64,000 bases of DNA, from assembly GCF_025961475.1 (NCBI RefSeq), contig NZ_JAOQNS010000016.1:1-64000 (forward strand), given 5' to 3'. The notes under the pieces are model-generated. The model did no database searches. It saw only the letters and a list, made by a program, of their open reading frames with translations, and was not told the origin of the DNA. The stretch's first letter is position 1; every line of letters starts with the position of its first letter. Source of the stretch: Rhodobium gokarnense. GTDB lineage: Bacteria; Pseudomonadota; Alphaproteobacteria; Rhizobiales; Rhodobiaceae. This document shows, piece after piece, positions 1-8,407 of the stretch. Both the position numbers and the translations under genes were made by a program.

Positions 1-8
1 CAAATCGA

Positions 9-28
9 CATGCTTAGCGAAAAGCATG
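9..28. other. Short perfect hairpin at the left edge
   Basis: CATGCTT (9-15) and AAGCATG (22-28) form a 7-bp stem with a 6-base loop. No poly-T follows, and nothing upstream can be seen, so its role is unknown. Confidence 0.4.
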
Positions 29-127
29 CTCACTAGAGGTGGGCAAGGTCGGAAGAGACGTCAAGCTCATTGATTTTCAAACTGAGACACTACCCTTGCC
101 GCGCTTTGCAATGCCGTGGAGATCGAT

Positions 128-256
128 ATGACGGCTGCAGGAGACGCAGAACTGAAGCGGGTATGGACAAAGATCGACCAGATCCGCGCCAAGCAGGCCG
201 CCAAACCGAAGCATTCGCCTCTGCCTGGGCCGACGATGAAAAACAAGGCCGACTAA
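128..256 (+). CDS. Small hypothetical protein (42 aa) in front of the excisionase gene
   Basis: The ATG at 128 sits 6 bases after a good Shine-Dalgarno (GGAG, 118-121) and reads 42 codons to a TAA at 254-256. That stop is 3 bases before the start of the excisionase-like gene, so the two are probably translated together. The product is hydrophilic and lysine/alanine-rich (it contains TKIDQIRAKQAAKPK), with no signal peptide or membrane segment. I do not recognise a family. Its position suggests a small accessory or control protein of the mobile element. Confidence 0.5.
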   Translation: MTAAGDAELKRVWTKIDQIRAKQAAKPKHSPLPGPTMKNKAD

Positions 257-259
257 CCG

Positions 260-466
260 ATGGCCGAAGCCGCCCGCAGAGACCAAGCCGACACCCTCGC
301 CTATTCGGTGCAGGAGGCTTGTCGCGCGTGCGGAATCGGAAAGACGACGCTCTATGCGGCGATCAAGGCGGGGCATCTAACGCCCCGAAAGCTGGGCACA
401 AAGACGCTGATACTGAGGCGGGATCTGGAAGGGTTTTTGGAACGCCTGCCACAGGCTACCGAGTGA
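260..466 (+). CDS. Excisionase/AlpA-like helix-turn-helix DNA-binding protein
   Basis: This 68-aa protein has the MerR-like winged-helix layout of phage excisionases and AlpA regulators (HTH_17 type). Residues 15-55 read SVQEACRACGIGKTTLYAAI followed by a lysine/arginine wing (LTPRKLGTKTLILRRDLEGF). Such proteins bend attachment-site DNA and tip a tyrosine integrase towards excision, or regulate it. It starts 3 bases after the small gene at 128-256. Its last 11 bases overlap the 3' end of the convergent integrase gene. That pairing supports an int/xis module. Confidence 0.8.
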   Translation: MAEAARRDQADTLAYSVQEACRACGIGKTTLYAAIKAGHLTPRKLGTKTLILRRDLEGFLERLPQATE

Positions 467-1649
467 TGGAAACCACCTTGCCGCGCTCTTCGCCGAGACA
501 ATACCGCTCCCACGCCAGCATCAACCGGCGGCGCTTTGCTAGCGCATCGCCCCGGCGATATGCGCGCTCGGTCTCGTCTCCGACCGTGTGGGCAAGCGCG
601 GCCTCGGCGACCTCTCTGGCGAACGACGTGGTTTCGCCGGCCCAGTCGCGGAAAGAGGACCGGAAGCCATGCACGGTGTAGGGATGCCCCATACGCCTCA
701 GGACCATCGTGAAGGACATGTTGGAGAGCGGCCGGCCGGACCTCGCTCCCTCGAAAACAAAGGGCGCCGCGCCCCGTTGGCTGGTGAGGATTTCGGCCAT
801 GCGCGGGGTGATTGGAGCGCGATGCTCCCTGCCCGCCTTCATCCGGCCACCGGGAATCGTCCACACCTCTCCGTCAAGGTCGAACTCATCCCATGTGGCG
901 AGCCGAACCTCGCCCGATCGGCAGGCCGTGAGGATCGTGAATTCGAGCGCCCGCACCGACGCGCTGTCCAGCCCCCGCAGTCGCTCCATGAACGCCGGAA
1001 CCTCTGCAAAAGGCATGGCCGCGTGGTGGCCGCGCTGCAGCCTTTGTCTTTTCGGGAGCAGGTGGTCAAGATGCCCGCGCCAGCGCGCGGGGTTGTCGCC
1101 GGATCGCAGGCCCGTCGCCTTGGCCGCGTCCAGGATGCGTTCTATCCGCCCGCGAACGCGGGATGCCGTTTCCGCCTTCGCCAGCCATATAGGCTTCAGC
1201 AGGGACAGGATATCCGCTGTCTCAATGGCGTCGATCGGCTTTCCCCGGATGGGCTTGGCGTATTCGGCCATCGTCCATTCCCAGCTTCGCCGGCTTTTCT
1301 CGCTCCTGAAGCTCGGGAGAAGATCGGCAAACACCTGGTCGGCGAAATCACCGAACGTGACAGCGCCCTGGGAGGTCCGTGCGGCCCGGCGCGTCCGGAT
1401 CGGATCAACACCCGCGGATACCTGCTTTCGCGCCTGTGCGGCCAATTCTCGCGCTTCGGCGAGGGAAATTGTGTCGGTGCCGCCGAGGCCCATCTCCCGG
1501 CGCCGGCCCTGCCACCGAAAGATGAACGTCCAGCGCTTCGCGCCGCTGGCGTCCACGATCAAATAGAGATTTCCGCCGTCGCTGTACTGCCCCGGCCCGG
1601 CGACGGACGCCACAAACCGGGCAGAGAGCTTTTTGACCTGCCTCACCAT
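456..1649 (-). CDS. P4-type tyrosine recombinase (phage/island integrase)
   Basis: This is a 397-aa integrase with an N-terminal DUF4102-like arm-binding domain (residues about 5-90, containing SDGGNLYLIVDASGAKRW), a core-binding domain (about 100-190) and a catalytic domain. The catalytic set is intact: R244 in ACRSGEVR, H327 and R330 in HGFRSSFRDW, H354 in ALAH, and the nucleophile Y364 in AYRRGDAL. The chosen start is the ATG at 1649, because family members begin just before this first domain. The open frame continues upstream to a TTG at 1721, but those 24 residues look unlike the family. It should integrate and excise the element whose other genes are at 128-466. Confidence 0.93.
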   Translation of the reverse strand: MVRQVKKLSARFVASVAGPGQYSDGGNLYLIVDASGAKRWTFIFRWQGRRREMGLGGTDTISLAEARELAAQARKQVSAGVDPIRTRRAARTSQGAVTFGDFADQVFADLLPSFRSEKSRRSWEWTMAEYAKPIRGKPIDAIETADILSLLKPIWLAKAETASRVRGRIERILDAAKATGLRSGDNPARWRGHLDHLLPKRQRLQRGHHAAMPFAEVPAFMERLRGLDSASVRALEFTILTACRSGEVRLATWDEFDLDGEVWTIPGGRMKAGREHRAPITPRMAEILTSQRGAAPFVFEGARSGRPLSNMSFTMVLRRMGHPYTVHGFRSSFRDWAGETTSFAREVAEAALAHTVGDETERAYRRGDALAKRRRLMLAWERYCLGEERGKVVSITR

Positions 1650-1723
1650 GTGAGGATGGAACCACGGCGGGGCGGGGGCTTCAACTGGAAAGGCATCGAG
1701 AATAAATGGTAACGGAAGCAATC

Positions 1724-1939
1724 ATGGAAACGACTTGGCGGTCAATGGACAGCGCGCCAACGGACGGCACCAAAATCGTCGTTGAAGTAGAGGGGGGAAT
1801 TGTCATCGCGCAATGGAAGCGCCACCGGGCATATCCCGGATGTTGGGCGTGGATGGTGGCCCCATGGCCTGGTTGCGACTTTCTGATGACCGTCGAACCG
1901 AAGCAGTGGACGCATCTTCCGGGGCTGCCAGCACCCTAA
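1724..1939 (+). CDS. Phage-type DUF551-like protein
   Basis: This 71-aa protein has the hallmark opening WRSMDSAPTDGTKIVVEV and the closing WTHLPGLPAP of the small DUF551-like proteins found in prophages and integrative elements. These usually read WxPIDSAPxDGT...WxPLPxPP. Their function is unknown. The ATG at 1724 was chosen because it directly precedes the conserved block; the open frame starts at 1706. It is divergent from the integrase and supports an element of phage origin here. Confidence 0.7.
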   Translation: METTWRSMDSAPTDGTKIVVEVEGGIVIAQWKRHRAYPGCWAWMVAPWPGCDFLMTVEPKQWTHLPGLPAP

Positions 1940-2067
1940 CAAATACCCTAACATCCGACGCGGATTGCAGCGAACGGCTGCGAACGTCAATGAACACAAA
2001 ACGATAAAAGAAGGCAAGGATTCAGAGGCATCGCGAACGCTGGCGAACGGCCACGGACGGATATTGG

Positions 2068-2092
2068 GCTCCCCTAGGGAGCGCCATTTTTT
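2068..2092 (+). terminator. Hairpin followed by T6; also resembles a tRNA 3' tail
   Basis: GCTCCC (2068-2073) and GGGAGC (2077-2082) form a 6-bp stem with a 3-base loop, and TTTTTT follows at 2087-2092. Read as RNA this is a rho-independent terminator. The string AGGGAGCGCCA (2076-2086) also looks like the acceptor end of a tRNA ending in CCA, which is where P4-type integrases often leave an attachment site. No complete tRNA is present. Confidence 0.5.
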
Positions 2093-2106
2093 GCCTCACG
2101 ACGAAT

Positions 2107-2225
2107 TCGCTGCGCTCATCGCCTCCGGCGGGGCGGCCTGACCGGCCGGCGCACGGTCGTGCTTGCGAACCTGACGGTTCGTTAGTTCGCTCACGACAGT
2201 CTCGCTTCGCTCGACGCCTCCGGTG
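2107..2225. repeat. Pair of 24-bp direct repeats
   Basis: Bases 2107-2130 (TCGCTGCGCTCATCGCCTCC...) and 2202-2225 (TCGCTTCGCTCGACGCCTCC...) match at about 20 of 24 positions and lie 95 bp apart in the same orientation. They sit in the spacer next to the integrase module. Their role is unknown; repeats of this kind can be recombination or transfer sites. Confidence 0.5.
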
Positions 2226-2493
2226 ACTCCAAGTCGAGTGACACGCATCAATGTTCCATTCGCCGCGTAAGCCCCGTTTTTCCGGCGGCTCGACCTAATG
2301 CTTGCCTGGGACAGCAGCAAGCAAAGGTCTCACAATGGGTGGCTGCACGAGGACCGAAGCCGACCGATCTGACTCTTTGTGCGACCCAGCTCTCAATTGA
2401 AGAGTGAGACGCAGGCAACTACGCTCTCCCGATGACGGTCACGCCTCCTGGCGGTTCGACCGCGGCGGAACCCAGAGGCAAAGTTGGAGCGAC

Positions 2494-3429
2494 ATGGCGA
2501 TCCCGGACTACCAGACCTTGATGCTTCCCGTGCTGCGCATTGCCGCTAAGGGCGAAACGCGGGTGCCGGAGGTCGCCGAAAAGATGGCCGACGAGTTGGG
2601 GCTCGCACCCGACGAGCGCGAGGAGATGTTGCCGAGCGGGCGCCAGCGGGTGCTGCACAACCGCATCCACTGGGCGAAATTCTACATGACCAAGGCCGGT
2701 CTGATCGACAGCCCGGCGCGCGGCCGTTTCCTTGCATCCGAGGCCGGCCGGGCATTGCTCGCAACCGACCCCACCCGCCTCGATACCCGGATGCTGATGG
2801 ACTATCCGGGGTTCCTGGAATTTTACGAGAACAGCCACAGCAAGGGCAGCGGCAGCGATCGATCCCCTGACCAAGAACCCGCCATCGTCGTGGACGAAAC
2901 CGAGACACCCGAGGAGCAGATCGAGGCCGCTTACCGCTCGCTGAACGCGGCGCTGAGGGCCGACCTCCTCGACCGCATCCGGGAGAACTCCCCGGCCTTC
3001 TTCGAAAAGCTCATCGTCGATCTGCTGGTCGCCATGGGCTATGGCGGCTCGCACCGGAACGCGGCCGAGCAACTGGGCCGCTCTGGCGATGGCGGTGTGG
3101 ACGGCGTCATCAACGAGGACCGGCTCGGCCTCGACCGCATCTACGTCCAGGCCAAGCGCTATGCGGAGGAGAACACCATCTGCCGGCCGGCCGTTCAGGG
3201 CTTCGTCGGCTCGCTGGTCGGTTTCGGCGCCACCAAGGGTGTCTTCGTCACCGCCTCCACTTTCTCCAGCGGCGCCGTCAGCTACGCCAAGAATCTGCCA
3301 CAGCGGGTCATCCTGATCGACGGCAACCGGCTCGCCGATCTGATGATCGAACACGGCGTCGGAACCCGTCCCCACCGCACCATCCAGGTCCAGCGCCTCG
3401 ACGAGGACTTCTTCTCCGAGGACGGCTGA
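2494..3429 (+). CDS. mrr: Mrr-family restriction endonuclease
   Basis: This 311-aa protein has an N-terminal winged-helix Mrr_N domain (residues about 3-95; MAIPDYQTLMLPVLRIAA). After a linker comes a C-terminal PD-(D/E)xK nuclease domain. Catalytic motifs are visible as GDGGVDGVI and YVQAKRY, with the QxK variant typical of Mrr enzymes. These enzymes cut methylated foreign DNA. The ATG at 2494 follows GGAG at 2486-2489; 30 further upstream codons are open but do not match the family. It stands alone beside the integrase module, so it is probably defence cargo. No methyltransferase partner is nearby, as expected for a type IV system. Confidence 0.9.
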   Translation: MAIPDYQTLMLPVLRIAAKGETRVPEVAEKMADELGLAPDEREEMLPSGRQRVLHNRIHWAKFYMTKAGLIDSPARGRFLASEAGRALLATDPTRLDTRMLMDYPGFLEFYENSHSKGSGSDRSPDQEPAIVVDETETPEEQIEAAYRSLNAALRADLLDRIRENSPAFFEKLIVDLLVAMGYGGSHRNAAEQLGRSGDGGVDGVINEDRLGLDRIYVQAKRYAEENTICRPAVQGFVGSLVGFGATKGVFVTASTFSSGAVSYAKNLPQRVILIDGNRLADLMIEHGVGTRPHRTIQVQRLDEDFFSEDG

Positions 3430-3495
3430 GGCAATCGACCGGTTCCGGGACCGTCTGATTTGCAGCTGGTCAATTGCGGCAGGACCACCTGAAAA

Positions 3496-3531
3496 CGGCG
3501 CGGAAGGCCCACTCCCGCGCCGCTAGTTTTT
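3496..3531 (+). terminator. Rho-independent terminator after the Mrr gene
   Basis: CGGCGCGG (3496-3503) pairs with CCGCGCCG (3515-3522), and a T5 run follows at 3527-3531. It lies about 65 bp after the Mrr stop codon. Confidence 0.75.
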
Positions 3532-3570
3532 CTTGTGCCTGCAAGGATGCTCAGGCGGTCTGTGCGCCCC

Positions 3571-4296
3571 CTACCAGGGCAACTCACACACGTCGTTGTG
3601 GAAACTCGCCGTTGGGCCGTCATTGTCCAGAAGCGCCATGCGGACGACGATGACGGCGGCCTCGGCGGGGGTGCGGGAGGGGCCGAAATTCGTGGCGGCG
3701 GTTGCCGTGTAGCCCGGGCAGATGGCGTTGACCTTGATGCCCTTGTCCTGGAGCTGGTCGGCGTAGCTGAGGGTCAGGGAGTTGAGGGCCGCCTTGGAGG
3801 CCTTGTAGGTCGGCATCTTCTTGTCGGAGTGTTCCCAGTCCGGCGTGAAGTGCAGGCCGAAGGAGGCGAGTTCCGACGAGACGTTGACGATGCGCGGGGC
3901 CTTCGATGCCGACAGCATCGGGATCATCGCCTCGGTCACGCGCACCGTGCCGACGACATTGACCTCAAGCGTGCGCTCCAGCTTCTCCAGCACCGTCAGG
4001 GTCGGGTCGTAGTCGAGGCCGACGCCGGCATTGTTGACGAGGATGTCGAGGTGGCCGAAATCGCGCTCGATGAGGGCGGCAAGGCCGGCGACGCTGGCGT
4101 CGTCCGTGGTGTCGAGTTGGACGGGCTGAACGGACAACCCCTCGGCCCGCATCGGGGCGGCGGCGGCCTCGCCGAGGGCGACGTCGCGACAGCCCATCAG
4201 CACGTGTACGCCCTGGCGCGCGAGGGCAACGGTCACGGCCTCGCCGATGCCGCGATTGCCGCCGCTGACGAGCGCAATCAGTTTGCTGTTTTCCAT
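3571..4296 (-). CDS. Short-chain dehydrogenase/reductase (SDR), SoxR-linked
   Basis: This is a 241-aa classical SDR. Visible motifs are the nucleotide-binding SGGNRGIG (a TGxxxGIG variant) at residues about 10-17, NNAG near residue 87, NVSS with the catalytic serine, and YKASK as the YxxxK pair. Such enzymes use NAD(P)H to reduce or oxidise carbonyl substrates; the substrate cannot be told from sequence. The ATG at 4296 was preferred over 40 further open codons because the family starts just before the Rossmann motif. It is divergent from soxR, with a soxbox in the shared 155-bp region, so induction by redox-cycling compounds is likely. Confidence 0.88.
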   Translation of the reverse strand: MENSKLIALVSGGNRGIGEAVTVALARQGVHVLMGCRDVALGEAAAAPMRAEGLSVQPVQLDTTDDASVAGLAALIERDFGHLDILVNNAGVGLDYDPTLTVLEKLERTLEVNVVGTVRVTEAMIPMLSASKAPRIVNVSSELASFGLHFTPDWEHSDKKMPTYKASKAALNSLTLSYADQLQDKGIKVNAICPGYTATAATNFGPSRTPAEAAVIVVRMALLDNDGPTASFHNDVCELPW

Positions 4297-4410
4297 GTCA
4301 ACGTTTGCTCCAAATGGGCCGGAGGTGCACGCGCATCGACTCCGGCAAGTCACTTCGGCCGGGAGGAGAACCGAAGGGCTTGCGCCGGCAAACCGTCTTT
4401 GCGTATAAAA

Positions 4411-4428
4411 CCTCAAGCTTGGTTGAGG
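4411..4428 (+). promoter_or_regulatory. SoxR operator (soxbox)
   Basis: CCTCAAGCTTGGTTGAGG is an interrupted palindrome matching the soxbox pattern CCTCAAG-N4-CTTGAGG at all but two arm positions. It lies 24 bp upstream of soxR and 115 bp upstream of the divergent SDR gene, so it can control soxR itself, the SDR gene or both. Confidence 0.85.
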
Positions 4429-4451
4429 TCAAGAAAACAGCCCCGGACAAA

Positions 4452-4904
4452 ATGGCACAGCCCGGATCATTCCTTACGGTCGGCGAGGTTTCCGAGCGCA
4501 GCGGCGTCCCGGTCTCGGCCCTGCACTTCTACGAGGCCAAGGGGCTGATCTCGGCGGCCCGTACCCGCGGCAACCAGCGCCGCTATTCGCGCGACATCCT
4601 TCGCCGCATCGCCATCATCCGGGTGGCGCGCGATCTCGGCTTTTCGCTGGCGGAGATCGCCCCGCTGCTGAAGCCGATCCCGGAGGGCCAGTCGCCGAGC
4701 GCAGCCGACGTCAAGGAGATGGTGGCCGACTGGCGTCTGGCGATCCAAAAGCGCATCGACGATCTGGCGGAGCTGCGCGACAAGCTCGATGGCTGCATCG
4801 GCTGCGGTTGCCTGTCGCTCACCGAGTGCCCGCTCCGCAACCCGTCCGACGAACTGGCCACCCACGGCACGGGCGCCGTGCTGCTGGGGCAAGCGGGGGA
4901 ATGA
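4452..4904 (+). CDS. soxR: Redox-sensing transcriptional activator SoxR
   Basis: This 150-aa MerR-family protein has an N-terminal winged helix (residues 7-75; LTVGEVSERSGVPVSALHFY), a dimerisation helix and the SoxR-specific cluster CIGCGCLSLTEC near residue 117. That cluster is C-x2-C-x-C-x5-C, the [2Fe-2S] ligands. SoxR senses redox-active small molecules and superoxide by oxidation of this cluster and remodels promoters with long spacers. The ATG at 4452 was chosen because it lies 24 bp after the operator; the longer frame from 4305 would run through that operator. It is divergent from the SDR gene. Confidence 0.95.
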   Translation: MAQPGSFLTVGEVSERSGVPVSALHFYEAKGLISAARTRGNQRRYSRDILRRIAIIRVARDLGFSLAEIAPLLKPIPEGQSPSAADVKEMVADWRLAIQKRIDDLAELRDKLDGCIGCGCLSLTECPLRNPSDELATHGTGAVLLGQAGE

Positions 4905-5247
4905 CGACGCAAAACGTGCGGGACGGAAAATCTCCATCCCGGGACGTGCATTTGCGGGGCGGCAGTGTCGCCATGCCCTGCCCTTGCGGCGTCGGCAACG
5001 CCCGCCATTGGGGGCATCGGGTGTGCCGACATGTGGCGAAGTTGCTCAGATGCCCATAAAATCGGCAATGAACGCCCTTTTTTTGTTCTCGATCATCGAC
5101 TTTCGGTCCCGGACCGGGTTTTAAGGCCGGCAGCCCGAGCCGGTCGCACGACACTCCCTCCCCTGCGCCGGTATCCACCACACGACCGCATCGAGGCCGG
5201 CCATGCGACGGCCGGTTGGCATGCGAAACACTCCACAGGATCGATTC
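4905..5247. other. 343-bp spacer between soxR and the NSS symporter
   Basis: I see no gene here. The left part (4911-4978) is one copy of a diverged direct repeat whose second copy lies after the symporter gene. A T7 run at about 5082 is not preceded by a stable hairpin. Confidence 0.5.
4911..4978. repeat. Diverged 68-bp repeat, copy 1 (left of the NSS gene)
   Basis: This copy and 6625-6691 share several blocks in the same order: GGGACGG, CCATCCCGGG, TTGCGG and TGTCGCCATGCC. The core is an imperfect palindrome around CGGGACGG...CCATCCCGG. The two copies bracket the symporter gene. Confidence 0.65.
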
Positions 5248-6579
5248 ATGAACGCACCGCGAGAAAAGTGGCATTCCCGCATCGGCTTCGTCGTCGCCGC
5301 TGCCGGCTCCGCCGTCGGCCTCGGCAACATCTGGAAGTTTCCCTACATCACCGGCGAGAACGGCGGCGCGGCGTTCCTCCTGCTCTATCTGGCCATCGTC
5401 TTCACCATCGGCCTGTCCGTCCTGCTGGCCGAGGTCGCCGTCGGCCGCGCCGGCCAGACCGATGCCCTTTCGGCCTTCAAGGTGCTCGGCCACAGGGGCT
5501 GGACCGTGGTCGGCGCGATCGGCCTCACCGTCGCCTTCCTCATCCTGTCGTTCTATTCGGTGATTGCCGGCTGGACGATCGCCTATGTGATCAAGTCCGC
5601 GGACGGCGCCTTCAGCGGCCTCGATATCGGCGCGATCGGCAACTCCTTCGTCGACTTCATCTCAAACCCCTGGCAGCCAGTGATCTACCAGGCGATCTTC
5701 GTCGTCCTGACCGTCTTCGTGGTGCTGAAGGGTGTCGCCTCCGGCATCGAGCGGGTCAGCAAGATCCTGATGCCGATCCTGTTCTTCATCCTCATCGCCC
5801 TTGTCGCCCGCTCGCTGACCCTGCCGGGCGCGGAAGCCGGCCTCAGGTTCTTCCTGGCGCCGGACTTTTCCAAAATCAACGGCGCCGTCTTCATGGCCGC
5901 CCTCGGCCAGGCCTTCTTTTCGCTGTCCATCGGCATGGCGGCGATGCTGACCTACGGCTCCTATCTGGACCGCAACACGCGCATCGGCCGCTCGGCCTGG
6001 TACATCGTCTCCCTCGATACGATGGTGGCGGTGCTGGCCGGCCTTGCCATCCTGCCGGCGGTCTTTGCCTTCGGCCTCGACCCCAAGGCCGGGCCGGCGC
6101 TGACCTTCATCACCCTGCCGACGGTGTTCCAGGCAATGCCGGGCGGCGCGATCTTCGGGCCCGCCTTCTTCGTGCTGCTCCTGATCGCGGCGCTGACCTC
6201 GTCGGTCTCGCTGCTGGAGCCGCTCGTTGCCCTGTTCCGGGACCGCGGCTTCGGCCGTGTCCCGACGACGATCGCCATCGGCTGCGTCACCTTCCTGCTC
6301 GGCGTCCCGTCCTCGCTGTCACAGGGCATCTGGGCCGACTACAGGCTCTTCGGCATGGGCTTCCTCGACCTCCTGGACTTCCTGACCTCCAACATCATGC
6401 TGCCGGTCTCCGGCCTGATGCTGGCGATCTTCGTCGGCTGGGTGATGGGGCCGCGGGCCGCCGACGAGGTGACCATGGACGGCGAGCATCCTGGCATCCT
6501 GCTGACGGTATGGATCTTCATCCTGCGCTTCGTGGCACCGGTCGCCATCCTGGCGATCCTCATCAACGGGCTGATGTAG
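5248..6579 (+). CDS. NSS-family sodium-dependent amino-acid/amine symporter
   Basis: This 443-aa inner-membrane protein belongs to the neurotransmitter:sodium symporter (LeuT/TnaT) family. The family signature in TM1 is visible as GSAVGLGNIWKFPYITGENG (residues about 20-39), with 11-12 hydrophobic helices after it. These transporters couple amino-acid or amine uptake to sodium. The ATG at 5248 was chosen because it precedes the usual short cytoplasmic start (EKWHSRIGF). It is a single gene next to the taurine block. Animal taurine transporters are in this family, but the bacterial substrate cannot be read from sequence. Confidence 0.92.
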   Translation: MNAPREKWHSRIGFVVAAAGSAVGLGNIWKFPYITGENGGAAFLLLYLAIVFTIGLSVLLAEVAVGRAGQTDALSAFKVLGHRGWTVVGAIGLTVAFLILSFYSVIAGWTIAYVIKSADGAFSGLDIGAIGNSFVDFISNPWQPVIYQAIFVVLTVFVVLKGVASGIERVSKILMPILFFILIALVARSLTLPGAEAGLRFFLAPDFSKINGAVFMAALGQAFFSLSIGMAAMLTYGSYLDRNTRIGRSAWYIVSLDTMVAVLAGLAILPAVFAFGLDPKAGPALTFITLPTVFQAMPGGAIFGPAFFVLLLIAALTSSVSLLEPLVALFRDRGFGRVPTTIAIGCVTFLLGVPSSLSQGIWADYRLFGMGFLDLLDFLTSNIMLPVSGLMLAIFVGWVMGPRAADEVTMDGEHPGILLTVWIFILRFVAPVAILAILINGLM

Positions 6580-6624
6580 CACCACGCGCGATGTTCCTGC
6601 GCCAGGCAGGGGCATGAAAAACCG

Positions 6625-6691
6625 AAAAGGCCCGGGACGGTCGATCGCCATCCCGGGCCTTGTTCTTGCGGCACAGCACTGTCGCCATGCC
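6625..6691. repeat. Diverged 67-bp repeat, copy 2 (right of the NSS gene)
   Basis: This is the direct repeat of 4911-4978. It contains the strong hairpin listed as a terminator and then TTGCGGCACAGCACTGTCGC, matching the tail of copy 1 at most positions. Confidence 0.65.
6627..6661. terminator. Bidirectional terminator between the NSS gene and tauC
   Basis: AAGGCCCGGGA (6627-6637) and TCCCGGGCCTT (6651-6661) form a perfect 11-bp stem with a 13-base loop. It lies between two convergent genes. On the minus strand the stem is followed by a T-rich tail. Confidence 0.8.
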
Positions 6692-6714
6692 AGCCTCTCG
6701 GAACTTACCTGGTG

Positions 6715-7575
6715 CTACCGCCCCTTCCAGGGCACCAGCTTCTTTTCGACCAGGCGCATCATCAGGTCGAAGATATAGGCGATGGCGCCGATGACGATGA
6801 TGCCCATGAACACCACCTCGGTGACCAGGAACTCTGCGGCGTCGAGCACCATGTGGCCGAGGCCGACCTGAGCGGCGACCATTTCGGCCGCCACAAGGGT
6901 CGTCCAGCCGAAGCCGATGCCGATGCGCATGCCGGTCAGGATCTCCGGCAGCGCCGCCTTGAAGATGACGTGCCAGATGACCTGGAAGCGCGAGGCGCCC
7001 ATGGAATAGGCCGCGTGGATCTGCTCGATCTGCACCGAGCGCACACCGGCCCTTGCGGCCAGCGCCATCGGCGCGAAGATGGCCAGGAAGATCAGCGAGA
7101 TCTTCTGGCTCTCGTCGATGCCGAGCCAGATGATGGTCAGCGGCAGATAGGCCAGCGGCGGGATCGGCCGGTAGAACTCGATCGGCGGATCGAAGATGCC
7201 GCGGGCGATGCGGTTGATGCCCATGGCAAGGCCGACCGGTATCGCCGTGATGCAGGCGAGGAAAAAGGCGGAGAACACTCGCATCAGGCTCTGGGAGGTG
7301 TGATCCCACAGGGTGCCGCCGGAAAACGGCTCCTGCGAGATGGAGATGAAGCGGTGGAACACGGATTCCGGCGTCGGCAGGAACAGCGGTTTCACCCACT
7401 CGTAGTTGGAGGCCACCCACCACAGGCCGAGGATGAGGATCGCTGTGACGATGGAAATGCTGAGGCTGCGGCCGGAGCCGGGTGCGCCGTAGGACTCGCC
7501 GGGCTGCACCGGGCCGGCGCCGAAGATGTTGCCGATTGAGCCGGAAAAGCCATTGGATCGGGACTGGTCAGACAT
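6715..7575 (-). CDS. tauC: Taurine/sulfonate ABC transporter permease
   Basis: This 286-aa inner-membrane permease has six or so hydrophobic segments and the binding-protein-dependent transport signature around residues 180-215 ([20 protein letters not shown]...[19 protein letters not shown]). That EAA-type loop contacts the ATPase. It forms the channel for the TauABC importer. It begins inside the last codons of the ATPase gene (8-bp overlap), so the two are translationally coupled. It is the last gene of the operon and is followed by a bidirectional terminator. Confidence 0.92.
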   Translation of the reverse strand: MSDQSRSNGFSGSIGNIFGAGPVQPGESYGAPGSGRSLSISIVTAILILGLWWVASNYEWVKPLFLPTPESVFHRFISISQEPFSGGTLWDHTSQSLMRVFSAFFLACITAIPVGLAMGINRIARGIFDPPIEFYRPIPPLAYLPLTIIWLGIDESQKISLIFLAIFAPMALAARAGVRSVQIEQIHAAYSMGASRFQVIWHVIFKAALPEILTGMRIGIGFGWTTLVAAEMVAAQVGLGHMVLDAAEFLVTEVVFMGIIVIGAIAYIFDLMMRLVEKKLVPWKGR

Positions 7576-8407
7576 TGGCGCCTCCGCCCATTTCGTCGCC
7601 GTGGATGATCGACAGGATCTTCTCGCGCATGGCGATGAAGTCCGGATCGGACTTCACGGCCCGCGCGTTGCGGGTCTCGAAGAAGCGGTGGCAGAAATCG
7701 AGCTCGTATTCGTGGGTGATACGGCCCGGACGCGGCGACATGACGATCAGCCGCGTCGCCATGAACAGGGCCTCCTCGACGCTGTGGGTGATGAAGAAGA
7801 CCATCTTGTTGGTCTCGCGCCAGACGTCGAGGATGAGTTCCTGCATGGACTCGCGGGTCAGCGCATCGAGGGCGCCGAGCGGCTCGTCCATAAGGAGCGC
7901 ATCCGGATCGGAGGTCAGCGCGCGGGCAAGGCCGACGCGCTGCTGCATGCCGCCCGACAACTCGTAGATGTTGCGGGTCTCGAAATCCTCCAGGCCCACC
8001 AGCTTCAGGTATTTGCGGGCGATCTCGCGGCGCTCGGTCTGGCCAACGCCCTGCAGCTTGAGGCCGAAGGTGACGTTCTTCAGGACCGTCAGCCAGGGCA
8101 TCAGCGCGTGCTTCTGGAACACCACGCCGCGGTCCGCGCCGGGGCCGTTCACCCGCTTGCCGCCGAGGGTGACGGTGCCGTAGCTCGGCTGGATGAAGCC
8201 GGCGAGCAGGTTGAGGAAGGTGGTCTTGCCACAGCCGGAGGCGCCGAGTGCGACGACGAAATCGCCGTCCTGGATGGTGAGAGAGACCTTTTCCAGGGCA
8301 TGAACGCCGTCGCCGCCACCCTTTGTCGGGTAGATGACCGTGACGTCCTCTGCCTTCAGCGTCTTGCTGGCAGCAGGTACGGGAGCTGCACCTTGTGTTT
8401 CTGCCAT
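7568..8407 (-). CDS. tauB: Taurine/sulfonate ABC transporter ATPase
   Basis: This 279-aa ABC ATPase powers the importer. It shows Walker [10 protein letters not shown] (residues about 55-63), the ABC signature [15 protein letters not shown], Walker [13 protein letters not shown] and the switch histidine in FITHS. TauB and SsuB relatives share these motifs and the DVT...[11 protein letters not shown] opening. The ATG at 8407 was preferred because the family starts close to it; the open frame runs on to 8707 through a stem-loop region. It overlaps tauC by 8 bp. Confidence 0.92.
   Translation of the reverse strand: MAETQGAAPVPAASKTLKAEDVTVIYPTKGGGDGVHALEKVSLTIQDGDFVVALGASGCGKTTFLNLLAGFIQPSYGTVTLGGKRVNGPGADRGVVFQKHALMPWLTVLKNVTFGLKLQGVGQTERREIARKYLKLVGLEDFETRNIYELSGGMQQRVGLARALTSDPDALLMDEPLGALDALTRESMQELILDVWRETNKMVFFITHSVEEALFMATRLIVMSPRPGRITHEYELDFCHRFFETRNARAVKSDPDFIAMREKILSIIHGDEMGGGANV

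Larger units (their letters stand above)
1940..2493. other. 554-bp spacer without a convincing gene
   Basis: This stretch separates the DUF551-like gene from the Mrr gene. It is AT-richer than the surroundings at its left end. It holds the hairpin at 2068-2092 and a pair of short direct repeats (2107-2130 and 2202-2225). A 74-codon reading frame on the minus strand (2096-2320) lacks family resemblance and crosses the repeats, so I do not call it a gene. Confidence 0.6.

Noticed and set aside
2060-2090. tRNA gene
   Set aside because: Only an acceptor-like tail is present; there is no T-loop TTC-R-A, anticodon arm or D arm upstream.
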